From: Paenarthrobacter nicotinovorans
GTDB taxonomy: Bacteria; Actinomycetota; Actinomycetes; Actinomycetales; Micrococcaceae
Assembly (NCBI RefSeq): GCF_021919345.1
Contig: NZ_CP089293.1
Coordinates: forward strand, 1,178,001 to 1,242,000
Direction of reading: 5' to 3'
Length of the DNA: 64,000 nt
Shown: one piece after another, positions 47,280 to 55,824 of the stretch
How the letters are laid out: every line of letters begins with the position of its first letter
How positions within the stretch are numbered: position 1 is the first letter of the stretch
The notes under the pieces: model-generated
Told to the model about the DNA's origin: nothing
Databases searched by the model: none
Seen by the model: only the letters and a program-made list of their open reading frames with translations
Program-made: the position numbers and the translations under genes

Positions 47280-48062
47280 TTAGATCTTGCGGGCCAGGAT
47301 GGCTTGCTTGACCTCAGCGATTGCCTTGGTCACCTGGATGCCGCGGGGGCATGCTTCCGAGCAGTTGAAGGTGGTGCGGCAGCGCCACACGCCTTCTTTG
47401 TCGTTGAGGATCTCAAGGCGCATGTCGCCGGCGTCATCACGGGAATCGAAGATGAAGCGGTGTGCGTTGACGATTGCTGCCGGGCCGAAGTACTGGCCAT
47501 CGGTCCAGAAGACCGGGCAGGACGAGGTGCAGGCTGCGCAGAGGATGCACTTGGTGGTGTCGTCAAAACGCTCACGGTCCTCAACGGACTGCAGGCGCTC
47601 CTTGGTGGGCTCGTGGCCCTTGTTGATCAGGAAGGGCATGACCTCGCGGAAGGACTGGAAGAAGGGTTCCATGTCCACGATCAGGTCCTTCTCCACCGGG
47701 AGGCCCTTGATCGGCTCGACGGTGATGGGCTTGGACGTGTCCAGGTCCTTCAGCAGCGTCTTGCAGGCGAGGCGGTTGCGGCCGTTGATGCGCATGGCGT
47801 CGGATCCACAGACGCCGTGGGCGCAGGAGCGACGGAAGGAGACGCTGCCGTCGATTTCCCACTTGACCTTGTGCAGGGCGTCCAGCACACGGTCCGTGCC
47901 GTACATGGTCAGCTTGTAGTCGTCCCAGCGCGCTTCTTCCGAGATCTCGGGGTCGTAGCGGCGCACGCGGAGCGTGATGTGGAACGTGGGAATTTCACCG
48001 TCGCCGGCAACACTCGCCGGAAGCTCGATCTTTGATGCGGGCTCTGCCATTTCGGTCGTCAT
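47280..48062 (-). CDS. sdhB: Succinate dehydrogenase iron-sulfur subunit
   Basis: Electron-transfer subunit of complex II (260 aa). [2Fe-2S] ligands in RRSCAHGVCGSDAMRINGRNRLAC, [4Fe-4S] in CILCAACTSSCPVFW, and [3Fe-4S] in CRTTFNCSEACPRGI. The order and spacing are standard. Start codon overlaps the sdhA stop (TAATG at 48062). Last gene of sdhCDAB, followed by a strong hairpin. Confidence 0.98.
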   Translation of the reverse strand: MTTEMAEPASKIELPASVAGDGEIPTFHITLRVRRYDPEISEEARWDDYKLTMYGTDRVLDALHKVKWEIDGSVSFRRSCAHGVCGSDAMRINGRNRLACKTLLKDLDTSKPITVEPIKGLPVEKDLIVDMEPFFQSFREVMPFLINKGHEPTKERLQSVEDRERFDDTTKCILCAACTSSCPVFWTDGQYFGPAAIVNAHRFIFDSRDDAGDMRLEILNDKEGVWRCRTTFNCSEACPRGIQVTKAIAEVKQAILARKI

Positions 48063-49861
48063 TAGTACTTACGCTCCATCGGCTCGTAACGGGTGAAGAT
48101 CACGGGCTTCGTCTCCAGACGGATGCCCGCAACGGATTCCGCCGAGGAGGCGGCAGTGACGGACGTGTCCAGGTAAGCCATGGAGTGCTTCATGAACTTC
48201 TCGTCGTCGCGGTCCGGGAAGTCCTCGCGGTAGTGGCCACCGCGGGACTCTTCACGGTGCAGAGCACCGACGGTCATGACCTTGGCCATGTCCAGCAGGA
48301 AGCCCAGCTCCACTGCTTCCAGGAGGTCCAGGTTGAAGCGCTTGCCCTTGTCCTGGACGGTGACGTTCTTGTACCGCTCTTCGAAGGATGCGATGTCGCG
48401 AAGGACCTGCTCCAGGGATTCCTTGGTACGGAACACCTGCATGTTGGCGTCCATGGTGTCCTGCAGTTCCTTGCGGATCTGGGCAACACGCTCGGTGCCG
48501 GTGCCGCTGAGCAGGCCATCCAGGATGCCGCGGGTCATTGCTTCCGGGTCCTCGGGCAGCTCGACGAAGTCGGCCGTCTTGGAGTACTCGGCAGCTGCAA
48601 TGCCTGCACGCTTGCCGAAGACATTGATGTCCAGGAGCGAGTTGGTGCCAAGGCGGTTGGAGCCGTGCACGGAAACACAGGCAACCTCACCGGCGGCGTA
48701 CAGTCCGGGAACGATCGTGTCGTTGTCTTGGAGTACCTCGGTGGTGATGTTGGTGGGAATGCCGCCCATGGCGTAGTGCGCTGTGGGGAACACGGGGACG
48801 GGATCGGTGAACGGTTCCACACCCAGGTAGGTGCGGGCGAACTCCGTGATGTCCGGGAGCTTGGCTTCGATGTGGGCCGGCTCGAGGTGGGTCAGGTCCA
48901 GGAGGACGTAGTCCTTGTTCGGACCACAACCGCGGCCCTCACGCACCTCGTTGGCCATGGCGCGGGCCACGATGTCACGGGGAGCGAGGTCCTTGATGGT
49001 GGGGGCGTAGCGCTCCATGAAGCGCTCACCTTCCGAGTTACGCAGGATGGCACCTTCACCGCGTGCACCTTCGGTGAGGAGGATGCCCAGGCCTGCAAGA
49101 CCTGTCGGGTGGAACTGGAAGAACTCCATGTCTTCCAGCGGAATGCCGCGGCGGAAGGCGATGCCCATGCCGTCGCCCGTGAGGGTGTGTGCGTTGGATG
49201 TGGTCTTGAAGACCTTGCCCGCGCCACCGGAGGCAAACACCACGGACTTGGCCTGGAAGACGTGCAGCTCGCCCGAGGCGAGGTCGTAGGAGACCACACC
49301 GGCGACACGCTTCTGCTTGTACGGCGTGCCGTCTTCGCGGACGGCGTCTTCCTCGACGATCAGCAGGTCAAGGACGTAGTACTCGTTGTAGAACTCAACG
49401 TTGTGCTTGACGCAGTTTTGGTACAGGGTCTGCAGGATCATGTGGCCCGTGCGGTCGGCTGCATAGCAAGCGCGACGGACAGGAGCCTTGCCGTGGTCAC
49501 GGGTGTGGCCACCGAAGCGGCGCTGGTCGATGCGCCCTTCAGGCGTGCGGTTGAATGGCAGACCCATCTTTTCCAGGTCCAGCACGGCGTCAATGGCTTC
49601 CTTCGCCATGACCTCGGCTGCGTCCTGGTCAACCAGGTAGTCGCCACCCTTGATGGTGTCGAAGGTGTGCCATTCCCAGTTGTCTTCTTCGACGTTGGCC
49701 AGTGCTGCGCACATACCACCCTGGGCCGCACCGGTGTGCGAGCGGGTGGGGTAGAGCTTGGTCAGTACCGCTGTGCGTGCACGCTGACCGGACTCGATCG
49801 CGGCGCGCATGCCGGCGCCACCTGCACCGACAATGACGACGTCGTACTTATGGACCTGCAT
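48062..49861 (-). CDS. sdhA: Succinate dehydrogenase flavoprotein subunit
   Basis: Catalytic subunit (599 aa) oxidising succinate to fumarate. FAD fold [18 protein letters not shown], the covalent-FAD His in [48 protein letters not shown] and the catalytic [10 protein letters not shown] region are present. The ATG at 49861 (MQVHKYDVV) has GAAAGAGAGAG upstream; seven-residue-longer alternative unsupported. It follows sdhD after about 100 bases that contain a GC hairpin near 49925-49940. Confidence 0.98.
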   Translation of the reverse strand: MQVHKYDVVIVGAGGAGMRAAIESGQRARTAVLTKLYPTRSHTGAAQGGMCAALANVEEDNWEWHTFDTIKGGDYLVDQDAAEVMAKEAIDAVLDLEKMGLPFNRTPEGRIDQRRFGGHTRDHGKAPVRRACYAADRTGHMILQTLYQNCVKHNVEFYNEYYVLDLLIVEEDAVREDGTPYKQKRVAGVVSYDLASGELHVFQAKSVVFASGGAGKVFKTTSNAHTLTGDGMGIAFRRGIPLEDMEFFQFHPTGLAGLGILLTEGARGEGAILRNSEGERFMERYAPTIKDLAPRDIVARAMANEVREGRGCGPNKDYVLLDLTHLEPAHIEAKLPDITEFARTYLGVEPFTDPVPVFPTAHYAMGGIPTNITTEVLQDNDTIVPGLYAAGEVACVSVHGSNRLGTNSLLDINVFGKRAGIAAAEYSKTADFVELPEDPEAMTRGILDGLLSGTGTERVAQIRKELQDTMDANMQVFRTKESLEQVLRDIASFEERYKNVTVQDKGKRFNLDLLEAVELGFLLDMAKVMTVGALHREESRGGHYREDFPDRDDEKFMKHSMAYLDTSVTAASSAESVAGIRLETKPVIFTRYEPMERKY

Positions 49862-49961
49862 ACCAGATGCTCTCTCTTTCAAAAATTCAGATGGTCGGCG
49901 GAGGCTGCTCCGCTACGTCAGGCGGGCCGGCAAGCCGGCCACGCCAATGCGGCACGGGCCG

Positions 49962-50423
49962 CTACGGGGCCGGGCAGAATCCGCCAGGAAGCTGAACGCC
50001 GTCGACGACGGGGCACGGGTTGAACGTGAAGATCACCAGGGTGCCGAGGATGATGATGACCAGCGTGGCTGCGTAGAGAACCATCTTGAGCCAGAAGCGC
50101 GTGGAATCCTTCTCGGCGTAGTCGTTGATGATGGTGCGGACACCGTTGGTGCCGTGCAGCATGGCAAGCCACAGCATGGCCAGGTCCCAGAACTGCCAGA
50201 AGGGATCGGCCCACTTACCGGCGACGAAACCGAAATCGATGGCGTGGATGCCTTCGCCTACCAGCAGGTTAACGAAGAGGTGGCCGAAGATCAGCACTAC
50301 CAGGACGATGCCGGAGAGGCGCATGAAGAGCCAGGCGATCATCTCGAAGTTGCCACGGCTGGAGCCGGTGCGGTTGTACTTCGGGGCGATCTTTCCGCTG
50401 CGCGGAGATTCGATGGTTGTCAT
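49962..50423 (-). CDS. sdhD: Succinate dehydrogenase membrane anchor subunit
   Basis: Membrane subunit (153 aa) with three helices: IAWLFMRLSGIVLVVLIFGHL, the AMLWLAMLHGTNGVRTII segment, which carries a probable haem-b His, and WLKMVLYAATLVIIILGTLVI. An N-terminal polar stretch and a Cys/Pro tail flank them. Anchors SdhAB and helps bind quinone. Start lies four bases after the sdhC stop. Confidence 0.93.
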   Translation of the reverse strand: MTTIESPRSGKIAPKYNRTGSSRGNFEMIAWLFMRLSGIVLVVLIFGHLFVNLLVGEGIHAIDFGFVAGKWADPFWQFWDLAMLWLAMLHGTNGVRTIINDYAEKDSTRFWLKMVLYAATLVIIILGTLVIFTFNPCPVVDGVQLPGGFCPAP

Positions 50424-50426
50424 GGC

Positions 50427-50807
50427 TTAGTGGCCTCCCAGCGCGAGGGAAAGGTGGCGGATGGCGAAGCCGGCGAACGTGACCAGCCACAGCGCAAGCA
50501 CGACCCAGAGCATCTGGCGCTGGTACTTTGCGCCCTTCTTCCAGAAGTCGATCGCGATCACACGCAGGCCATTGAAGGCGTGGAAGATGATCGCGGCGAC
50601 CAGGCCCGTTTCCCCCAGGGCCATGAGGGGGTTCTTGTAAGCACCAATGACGGCCGTGTAGGCCTCAGGGGACACGCGCACCAATGAGGTGTCCAACACA
50701 TGGACCAACAAGAAGAAAAAGATCACTACACCGGTAATACGATGTCCAACCCAGGACCACATGCCTTCACGGCCGCGGTACAAGGTGCCAGCTGGTTTTG
50801 TCGGCAC
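50427..50807 (-). CDS. sdhC: Succinate dehydrogenase cytochrome b556 subunit
   Basis: Three-helix membrane subunit (126 aa): GHRITGVVIFFFLLVHVLDTSL, then GLVAAIIFHAFNGLRVIAI with the likely haem-ligand His, then LWVVLALWLVTFAGFAI. First gene of the operon. A good promoter lies 90 bases upstream. Confidence 0.93.
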   Translation of the reverse strand: MPTKPAGTLYRGREGMWSWVGHRITGVVIFFFLLVHVLDTSLVRVSPEAYTAVIGAYKNPLMALGETGLVAAIIFHAFNGLRVIAIDFWKKGAKYQRQMLWVVLALWLVTFAGFAIRHLSLALGGH

Positions 50808-50896
50808 TGATTAAACCTTCCTGCAACACAGCGGCGCTGGCATGGGATCCACGCGGGGGGAACGCCTGCTGCGAGAGCACTCGTAGCTCACGCCTA

Positions 50897-50925
50897 AATC
50901 TAGGCTTCGCTCACAGCATATTCAA
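50897..50925 (-). promoter_or_regulatory. Promoter of sdhCDAB
   Basis: On the minus strand, TTGAAT (50925-50920), a 17-base spacer and TAGATT (50902-50897) form a clear -35/-10 pair. Transcription would start near 50890 and leave a leader of about 80 bases before sdhC. Confidence 0.65.
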
Positions 50926-51060
50926 TTTAGGACGGGCTTCTCTGCGTGTTAATTCCATGTTTCCTGCCCGGATTCAGGCGATTTTGGATACTGTCTGAGA
51001 CGAACGCCACATGCGTGGCGTTCTGCGGAGCTTACCGCTTGCGTCGGATAAAGTGTTGCG

Positions 51061-52194
51061 GTGAGTACAGAAGACGCGAAATACCCGGAATCGCCCATGA
51101 ACCGCTTCCATGCGGTTATTCCGGCGGGCGGTGTGGGGACCCGGCTATGGCCGCTCTCGCGTGCCGCCGCGCCTAAGTTCCTGCACGACCTGACCGGGTC
51201 CGGCAGCACCTTGTTGAGGGCTACCTACGACCGCCTGGAGCCACTGGCCGGCGAACGCGTACTGGTAGTGACGGGCGAGGCCCACCGTGCGGCTGTCTGC
51301 CGCCAGCTCCCGGAAGTTGGGGACGACGAATTGGTGCTCGAAAGCGAGCCCAAGGATTCAGGTGCGGCGATCGGTCTGGCCGCTGCCATCCTTTACCGCC
51401 GCGATCCGGAGACCATCATGGGGTCCTTCGCCGCTGACCACGTGATCAGCCCCGACGACCTGTTCCAGGAGACTGTCCGGGAGGCGATCTACACCGCAGC
51501 CACGGGCAAGATTGTCACCATCGGCATCAAGCCCACCCACGCCTCCACGGGCTTCGGCTACATCCGTTCGGGCGCTGCGCTCAACGTTGACGGCGCTCCG
51601 AACGCGCTGGCGGTGGCCGAATTCGTGGAGAAGCCCAGCCAGGAAGTTGCCAACAAGTACGTCGAAGCAGGCGACTACGTTTGGAACGCGGGCATGTTCG
51701 TGGCTCCCGTCGCGTTGATGCTCAAGCACCTTGAAGCCAACCAGCCCGTACTCTTCGCCGGCCTCCAGGAGATCGCCGAGGCCTGGGACACCCCGCAGCG
51801 GGCTGAGGTTACCGCCCGTGTGTGGCCCACCCTGCCCAAGATTGCGATTGACTATGCAGTAGCCGAGCCCGCAGCGGCAGCCGGCGACGTCGCCGTCGTG
51901 CCTGGCACCTTCCGCTGGGACGACGTTGGCGACTTTGCCGCGATCGGTCGCCTGAACAACGCCGGCGACGTCGACGAAGTGACGGTTCTCGGCGAGGGCG
52001 CACGCGTGTTCGCGGAGGATGCCAGCGGTGTGGTGGTCTCGGACACCAAGCGTGTGATCGCCCTGATCGGTATCAAAGACGTGGTCATCGTGGACACCCC
52101 GGATGCCCTGCTGGTCACCACGAAAGAGCATGCCCAACTGGTGAAAGGCACCGTTGACGCCCTGAAAGCCAGCGGCGACACGGACGTCCTGTAG
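51061..52194 (+). CDS. manC: Mannose-1-phosphate guanylyltransferase
   Basis: Makes GDP-mannose from mannose-1-phosphate and GTP, for glycolipids or glycans. Nucleotidyltransferase (377 aa) with IPAGGVGTRLWPLSR, SFAADHVISPDDLF, EFVEKPSQEVANKYVEAGDYVWNAGMF and GTFRWDDVGDF. It lacks the C-terminal isomerase domain of bifunctional ManC, as is usual for short actinobacterial enzymes. The GTG at 51061 is six bases after TAAAGT (51049-51054), a leaderless-type start; ATG 51097 is the alternative. Confidence 0.92.
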   Translation: MSTEDAKYPESPMNRFHAVIPAGGVGTRLWPLSRAAAPKFLHDLTGSGSTLLRATYDRLEPLAGERVLVVTGEAHRAAVCRQLPEVGDDELVLESEPKDSGAAIGLAAAILYRRDPETIMGSFAADHVISPDDLFQETVREAIYTAATGKIVTIGIKPTHASTGFGYIRSGAALNVDGAPNALAVAEFVEKPSQEVANKYVEAGDYVWNAGMFVAPVALMLKHLEANQPVLFAGLQEIAEAWDTPQRAEVTARVWPTLPKIAIDYAVAEPAAAAGDVAVVPGTFRWDDVGDFAAIGRLNNAGDVDEVTVLGEGARVFAEDASGVVVSDTKRVIALIGIKDVVIVDTPDALLVTTKEHAQLVKGTVDALKASGDTDVL

Positions 52195-52212
52195 CCCGAG
52201 CCTTATACCGTG

Positions 52213-52265
52213 AGCCACCTCTTTGCTTGTCCTGCGTCTGAACGCGGCGTAACCAAGAGGTGGCT
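52213..52265 (+). terminator. Hairpin downstream of manC
   Basis: AGCCACCTCTT (52213-52223) pairs with AAGAGGTGGCT (52255-52265), then TTCGGTCTT follows. Loop of 31 bases with some inner pairing. It lies 19 bases past the manC stop: probable terminator. Confidence 0.65.
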
Positions 52266-52303
52266 TTCGGTCTTCAGGAGCCCCGGATGGCTAGAGTTGT
52301 GAC

Positions 52304-53509
52304 GTGCGCAATTACACGACTGAAACCGAGCCCGCCCCCGTTGTGAGTCCCTGGGTTGATGAGCTGCTCCCCGGGCTCATTGAGTTCCGCCGGGACCTCC
52401 ATGCGCACCCGGAACTGTCGTTCAAGGAATTCCGCACCACGGACAAACTGGTGGAGCGGCTCGAAGCAGCCGGACTCAAGCCGCGCCGGCTCGAAGGAAC
52501 CGGGCTCACCGTCGACGTGGGGGAGGGTCCCATCGCCACGGCTCTTCGCGGGGACATTGACGCTTTGCCGATCATCGAGGAAACCGGCCTGCCGTTCGCC
52601 TCCAAGAACCACGGCGTGACGCATGCCTGCGGACATGATGTCCACACCACTGCGATGCTGGGCATTGCCCTGACACTCCAGCGGATGCACAAGAACAACC
52701 CGCTGGGCGGCACTGTGCGGATCATTTTCCAGCCCGCCGAGGAAACGATGCCAGGCGGCGCGTTGTCCTGCATCGAGCAGGGGGTGCTTGAGGGCGTGCC
52801 GCGCATCCTGGCACTGCACTGCGACCCGAGGATCAACGTGGGCCAGATCGGCACGCGCATCGGCGCCATCACGTCAGCGTCGGACACCATCAAAATCGAG
52901 CTCTCCGGCCGCGGCGGACACACCTCCAGGCCGCACCTGACCGAGGACCTGGTGTTCGCGTTGGCCCAGATAGCGGTGAATGTTCCCGCAGTGCTGTCCC
53001 GCCGGGTGGACGTCCGCAGTGGCGTCTCCGTGGTGTGGGGACAGATTTCGGCAGGTTCGGCGCCGAACGCCATTCCCGGTACGGGCTACATGGCCGGCAC
53101 CATGCGTTGCCTGGACCGCGATGCCTGGCACAGTGCGGGCGAGTTGCTGGACGACGTCGTCAGGCAGGTCGCTGCGCCCTACGGCGTGGACGTGCACCTG
53201 GAGCACACCCGCGGCGTGCCTCCCGTGGTGAACTCCGAGCATGAGACGGCCCTCATCGAAGCCTCTGCCCGCGCGGAACTGGGGGAGAACGCTGTTGTGC
53301 TCACCCCGCAGTCCATGGGCGGCGAAGACTTTGCGTGGTTCCTGGCGGACCTGCCCGGCGCCATGATGCGCCTGGGTACGCACACCCCCGGCGGCGAGGA
53401 ATACGATCTTCACCGCGGCGACTTCATCGTTGATGAGCGCGCCCTTGGCTACGCTGTCCGCGTCCTCACTGCGGCTGCACTCCGTACCATCCGCGACCTT
53501 CCCCAGTAG
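52304..53509 (+). CDS. M20-family amidohydrolase (hippurate hydrolase/IAA-amino acid hydrolase type)
   Basis: Metal-dependent hydrolase (401 aa). Metal ligands in THACGHDVHTTAML and FQPAEETMPGGAL, substrate region RRDLHAHPELSFKE, the lid domain SGRGGHTSRPHLTEDLVFALAQI, and a C-terminal SMGGEDFAWFL. The family cleaves N-acyl amino acids. GTG 52304 is six bases after TAGAGT (52292-52297). Monocistronic between two hairpins. Exact substrate unknown. Confidence 0.9.
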   Translation: MRNYTTETEPAPVVSPWVDELLPGLIEFRRDLHAHPELSFKEFRTTDKLVERLEAAGLKPRRLEGTGLTVDVGEGPIATALRGDIDALPIIEETGLPFASKNHGVTHACGHDVHTTAMLGIALTLQRMHKNNPLGGTVRIIFQPAEETMPGGALSCIEQGVLEGVPRILALHCDPRINVGQIGTRIGAITSASDTIKIELSGRGGHTSRPHLTEDLVFALAQIAVNVPAVLSRRVDVRSGVSVVWGQISAGSAPNAIPGTGYMAGTMRCLDRDAWHSAGELLDDVVRQVAAPYGVDVHLEHTRGVPPVVNSEHETALIEASARAELGENAVVLTPQSMGGEDFAWFLADLPGAMMRLGTHTPGGEEYDLHRGDFIVDERALGYAVRVLTAAALRTIRDLPQ

Positions 53510-53518
53510 TCCAACCGG

Positions 53519-53566
53519 GGGACAGCAGATGTCCCGTTGAGCCCTCTTTGGAGCATTCGCTGTCCC
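53519..53566 (+). terminator. Hairpin downstream of the amidohydrolase
   Basis: GGGACAGC (53519-53526) pairs with GCTGTCCC (53559-53566), with partial extra pairing of AGATG and CATTC inside. No U-tract. It lies 10 bases after the stop codon. Confidence 0.6.
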
Positions 53567-53596
53567 TTGCTTGGGCAGCCTGCCTCCAATTGAGTT

Positions 53597-53617
53597 GTGC
53601 ACAATTGAATTGTGCAC
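53597..53617 (+). promoter_or_regulatory. OhrR operator upstream of ohrR
   Basis: GTGCACAAT-TGA-ATTGTGCAC is a perfect 9+3+9 palindrome that ends at the -10-like TATCGT (53618-53623), with the ATG seven bases farther on. Position and AT-rich core fit an OhrR autoregulatory site. Confidence 0.8.
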
Positions 53618-53630
53618 TATCGTTTTATCC

Positions 53631-54065
53631 ATGAGTGATGCACCCCGCCTCCGCCACCAGGTCTGCTTTGCGCTGTACTCGGCATCAAAGGCCGCGACGG
53701 CGGTCTACCGCCCCGTCCTCGACGACCTCGGCCTGACCTACCCGCAGTACCTGGTGATGCTGGTGTTGTGGGAGCAGGAGCCGCGAAGTGTCCGGGAACT
53801 CGGTGCCGAACTGGGGCTGGACTCCGGAACATTGTCGCCGTTGCTAAAACGGCTTGAAGGCCTGGGGCTCGTTGAGCGGAAACGCTCCGCCGAGGACGAA
53901 CGCCGCGTGGATGTGGTCCTGACCGCCGCCGGAACAGCGCTGAGCGCCAAGGCCCAGGCGGTGCCCCAACGGTTGGCCGACGCTGCCGGACTCTCCGCAG
54001 CCGAAATCGAGCAGCTCCACGCAACTCTCGGCAAGCTCACCGCAGCCCTGAACAGCTCACTTTGA
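53631..54065 (+). CDS. ohrR: MarR-family organic peroxide sensor OhrR
   Basis: Repressor (144 aa) inactivated by organic hydroperoxides. The reactive cysteine is Cys12 in HQVCFALYSAS, the OhrR signature; wHTH with RELGAELGLDSGTLSPLLKRL and the wing ERKRSAEDERRVDVVLT. It is followed by ohr in the same direction, the usual pairing. ATG 53631 lies seven bases after TATCGT, so the mRNA may be leaderless. The last codons are part of a 21-base tandem duplication. Confidence 0.93.
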   Translation: MSDAPRLRHQVCFALYSASKAATAVYRPVLDDLGLTYPQYLVMLVLWEQEPRSVRELGAELGLDSGTLSPLLKRLEGLGLVERKRSAEDERRVDVVLTAAGTALSAKAQAVPQRLADAAGLSAAEIEQLHATLGKLTAALNSSL

Positions 54066-54087
54066 GGCCCTGAACAGCTCACTCTGA
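54045..54087 (+). repeat. 21-base tandem duplication across the ohrR stop codon
   Basis: GCCCTGAACAGCTCACTTTGA (54045-54065) recurs at 54067-54087 with one change (T to C), separated by a single G. The first copy includes the ohrR stop; the second lies in the gap before ohr. A recent slippage duplication is likely. Confidence 0.9.
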
Positions 54088-54130
54088 ATTTTTCCAAGCC
54101 ATCCCATTCCCGAAGAGAAACGGAAACACC

Positions 54131-54562
54131 ATGAAGACTCTCTACACAGCGGAGGCGCTTGCCTCCGGCGAAGGCCGTGACGGCAACGCCCGCACCAAGG
54201 ACGGCAAGCTGGATGTAGCCCTCGCCAGCCCGGTGGAACTCGGTGGCAACGGCCAGGGAACCAACCCCGAGCAGCTTTTCGCAGCCGGCTATGCAGCCTG
54301 CTTCCACTCGGCGCTGCGGCTGGTTGGCCGCAAGGAGCGTGCCGACGTCAGCGACTCCGCCGTTGCGGCGAAGATCCACTTTGGCGCGCTGACCGACAGC
54401 GAAGGCTACGGCCTCGCTGCCGAACTCGAGATCGCCTTGCCTGCCCTGGACCGCGAAACCGCCGAAGCCCTGATGGCCAAGGCGCACCAGATCTGCCCCT
54501 ACTCCAACGCCACCCGCGGCAACATGAACGTTGACCTCAAGCTCGTGGAGTTCGCAGCATGA
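54131..54562 (+). CDS. ohr: Organic hydroperoxide resistance protein Ohr
   Basis: OsmC-fold thiol peroxidase (143 aa) reducing organic and fatty-acid hydroperoxides. The two redox cysteines are Cys57 in GYAACFHSAL and Cys122 in HQICPYSNATRGN. Opening LYTAEALASGEGRDG is typical. GAAGAGAAA lies upstream of the ATG. Overlaps the next gene by ATGA, so the reductase is probably co-expressed under OhrR. Confidence 0.96.
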   Translation: MKTLYTAEALASGEGRDGNARTKDGKLDVALASPVELGGNGQGTNPEQLFAAGYAACFHSALRLVGRKERADVSDSAVAAKIHFGALTDSEGYGLAAELEIALPALDRETAEALMAKAHQICPYSNATRGNMNVDLKLVEFAA

Positions 54563-55581
54563 GCGCCGTAGCAGGCACCCCGGTGCAGACCCGCGAAATC
54601 CACCTTGCCTCCCGCCCCGTCGGCCGTCCGGCGCCGGAGAACTTCCGTCTGGCACAGGCTGAACTGCCGGAGCTCGCTGAAGGCCAGCTCCTGGTGAAGA
54701 ACCAGTTCATGTCCGTGGATCCTTACATGCGCGGCCGGATGAACGACGTCAAGTCGTACTCGGCGCCGTTCCGCCTCGATGCAGCGCTCGACGGCGGTGC
54801 CGTAGGTGAGGTGATCGCGTCCCGTTCGGACGCGCACAAGGTGGGTGACGTCGTCGTGCATCAACTGGGGTGGCGCGAACACGCGGTGGTTGACGCTGCG
54901 GCCACCACGCCGGTGCCGGGCGGACTCGCTCCCACCTCGGCCTTCCTCGGCGCGCTGGGCATGACCGGCCTCACGGCCTATGCCGGCCTGCTGAAGGTTG
55001 CCGAGTTCAAAGAGGGCGACGTCGTGTTCGTCTCCGGAGCGGCCGGTGCAGTCGGTTCCATGGTGGGCCAGATTGCCAAGGCCATGGGCGCCTCCAAGGT
55101 CATCGGCAGCGCCGGTTCGCCGGAAAAGGTCGCACGGCTGCTGGAACTGGGCTTCGACTCCGCGTTCAACTACAACGATGGTCCCGTCCTCGAGCAGCTC
55201 CAGGAAGCTGCAGGGGAGCGCGGCATCGATGTGTACTTCGACAACGTTGGCGGGGAACACCTCGAGGCCGCCCTGGCAACGCTCACGGTAGGCGGACGCG
55301 TGGCAATGTGCGGTGCGATCGCCCAGTACAACTCCACTGAACCTCCGGCAGCGCCGCGGAACATGGCAGTGGCGATCGGCAAGCAGCTGACCCTTCGCGG
55401 GTTCCTCGTCGGCGGGCAGCGCCAGCATGCTGCCGAGTTTGCCCAAAAGATGGCCGGATGGCTTGCCGACGGCACCATCAGCTACGACGAGACGATCGTC
55501 GACGGCTTGGAAAATGCGCCCCAGGCGTTCATTGATTTGCTGGATGGAGCGAACACAGGAAAGATGCTCGTCCGCCTGTGA
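54559..55581 (+). CDS. NADP-dependent medium-chain (zinc-free) oxidoreductase
   Basis: Leukotriene-B4-dehydrogenase/curcumin-reductase-like enzyme (340 aa). N-terminal GroES-like domain with LLVKNQFMSVDPYMRGRMND, nucleotide fold FVSGAAGAVGSMVGQIAKAMGA, then GIDVYFDNVGGEHLEAAL and MCGAIAQYN. No catalytic-zinc cysteines. It reduces alkenals or similar electrophiles; linkage to ohr suggests a role in clearing lipid-peroxidation products (inference). Ends in a clear hairpin. Confidence 0.92.
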   Translation: MSAVAGTPVQTREIHLASRPVGRPAPENFRLAQAELPELAEGQLLVKNQFMSVDPYMRGRMNDVKSYSAPFRLDAALDGGAVGEVIASRSDAHKVGDVVVHQLGWREHAVVDAAATTPVPGGLAPTSAFLGALGMTGLTAYAGLLKVAEFKEGDVVFVSGAAGAVGSMVGQIAKAMGASKVIGSAGSPEKVARLLELGFDSAFNYNDGPVLEQLQEAAGERGIDVYFDNVGGEHLEAALATLTVGGRVAMCGAIAQYNSTEPPAAPRNMAVAIGKQLTLRGFLVGGQRQHAAEFAQKMAGWLADGTISYDETIVDGLENAPQAFIDLLDGANTGKMLVRL

Positions 55582-55586
55582 TGCGA

Positions 55587-55621
55587 CAGTAGCCGGGTGT
55601 GACTTGCACACCCGGCTACTG
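55587..55621 (+). terminator. Terminator hairpin of the ohrR-ohr-reductase unit
   Basis: CAGTAGCCGGGTGTG (55587-55601) pairs perfectly with CACACCCGGCTACTG (55607-55621) around ACTTG: 15 bp with no mismatch. It starts six bases after the stop codon. Confidence 0.8.
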
Positions 55622-55824
55622 CTTGGTAACAAAAAGTCAACAATCTGAGCGGCAGGCCGCCTTTGTGCTATCCGGGTGTGTTCCAGGCCACTAGGGTGGT
55701 GTCATCAATGCGCTTCGGCGCAGCTGCGAGCATCAGTGAAAACAGAATTTCTGCCTCAGGTATAGGAAACGGACACTCATTGACCATCCGTCGTAGCGCC
55801 AATCACTTTCTTCCTGGAGGAAAA

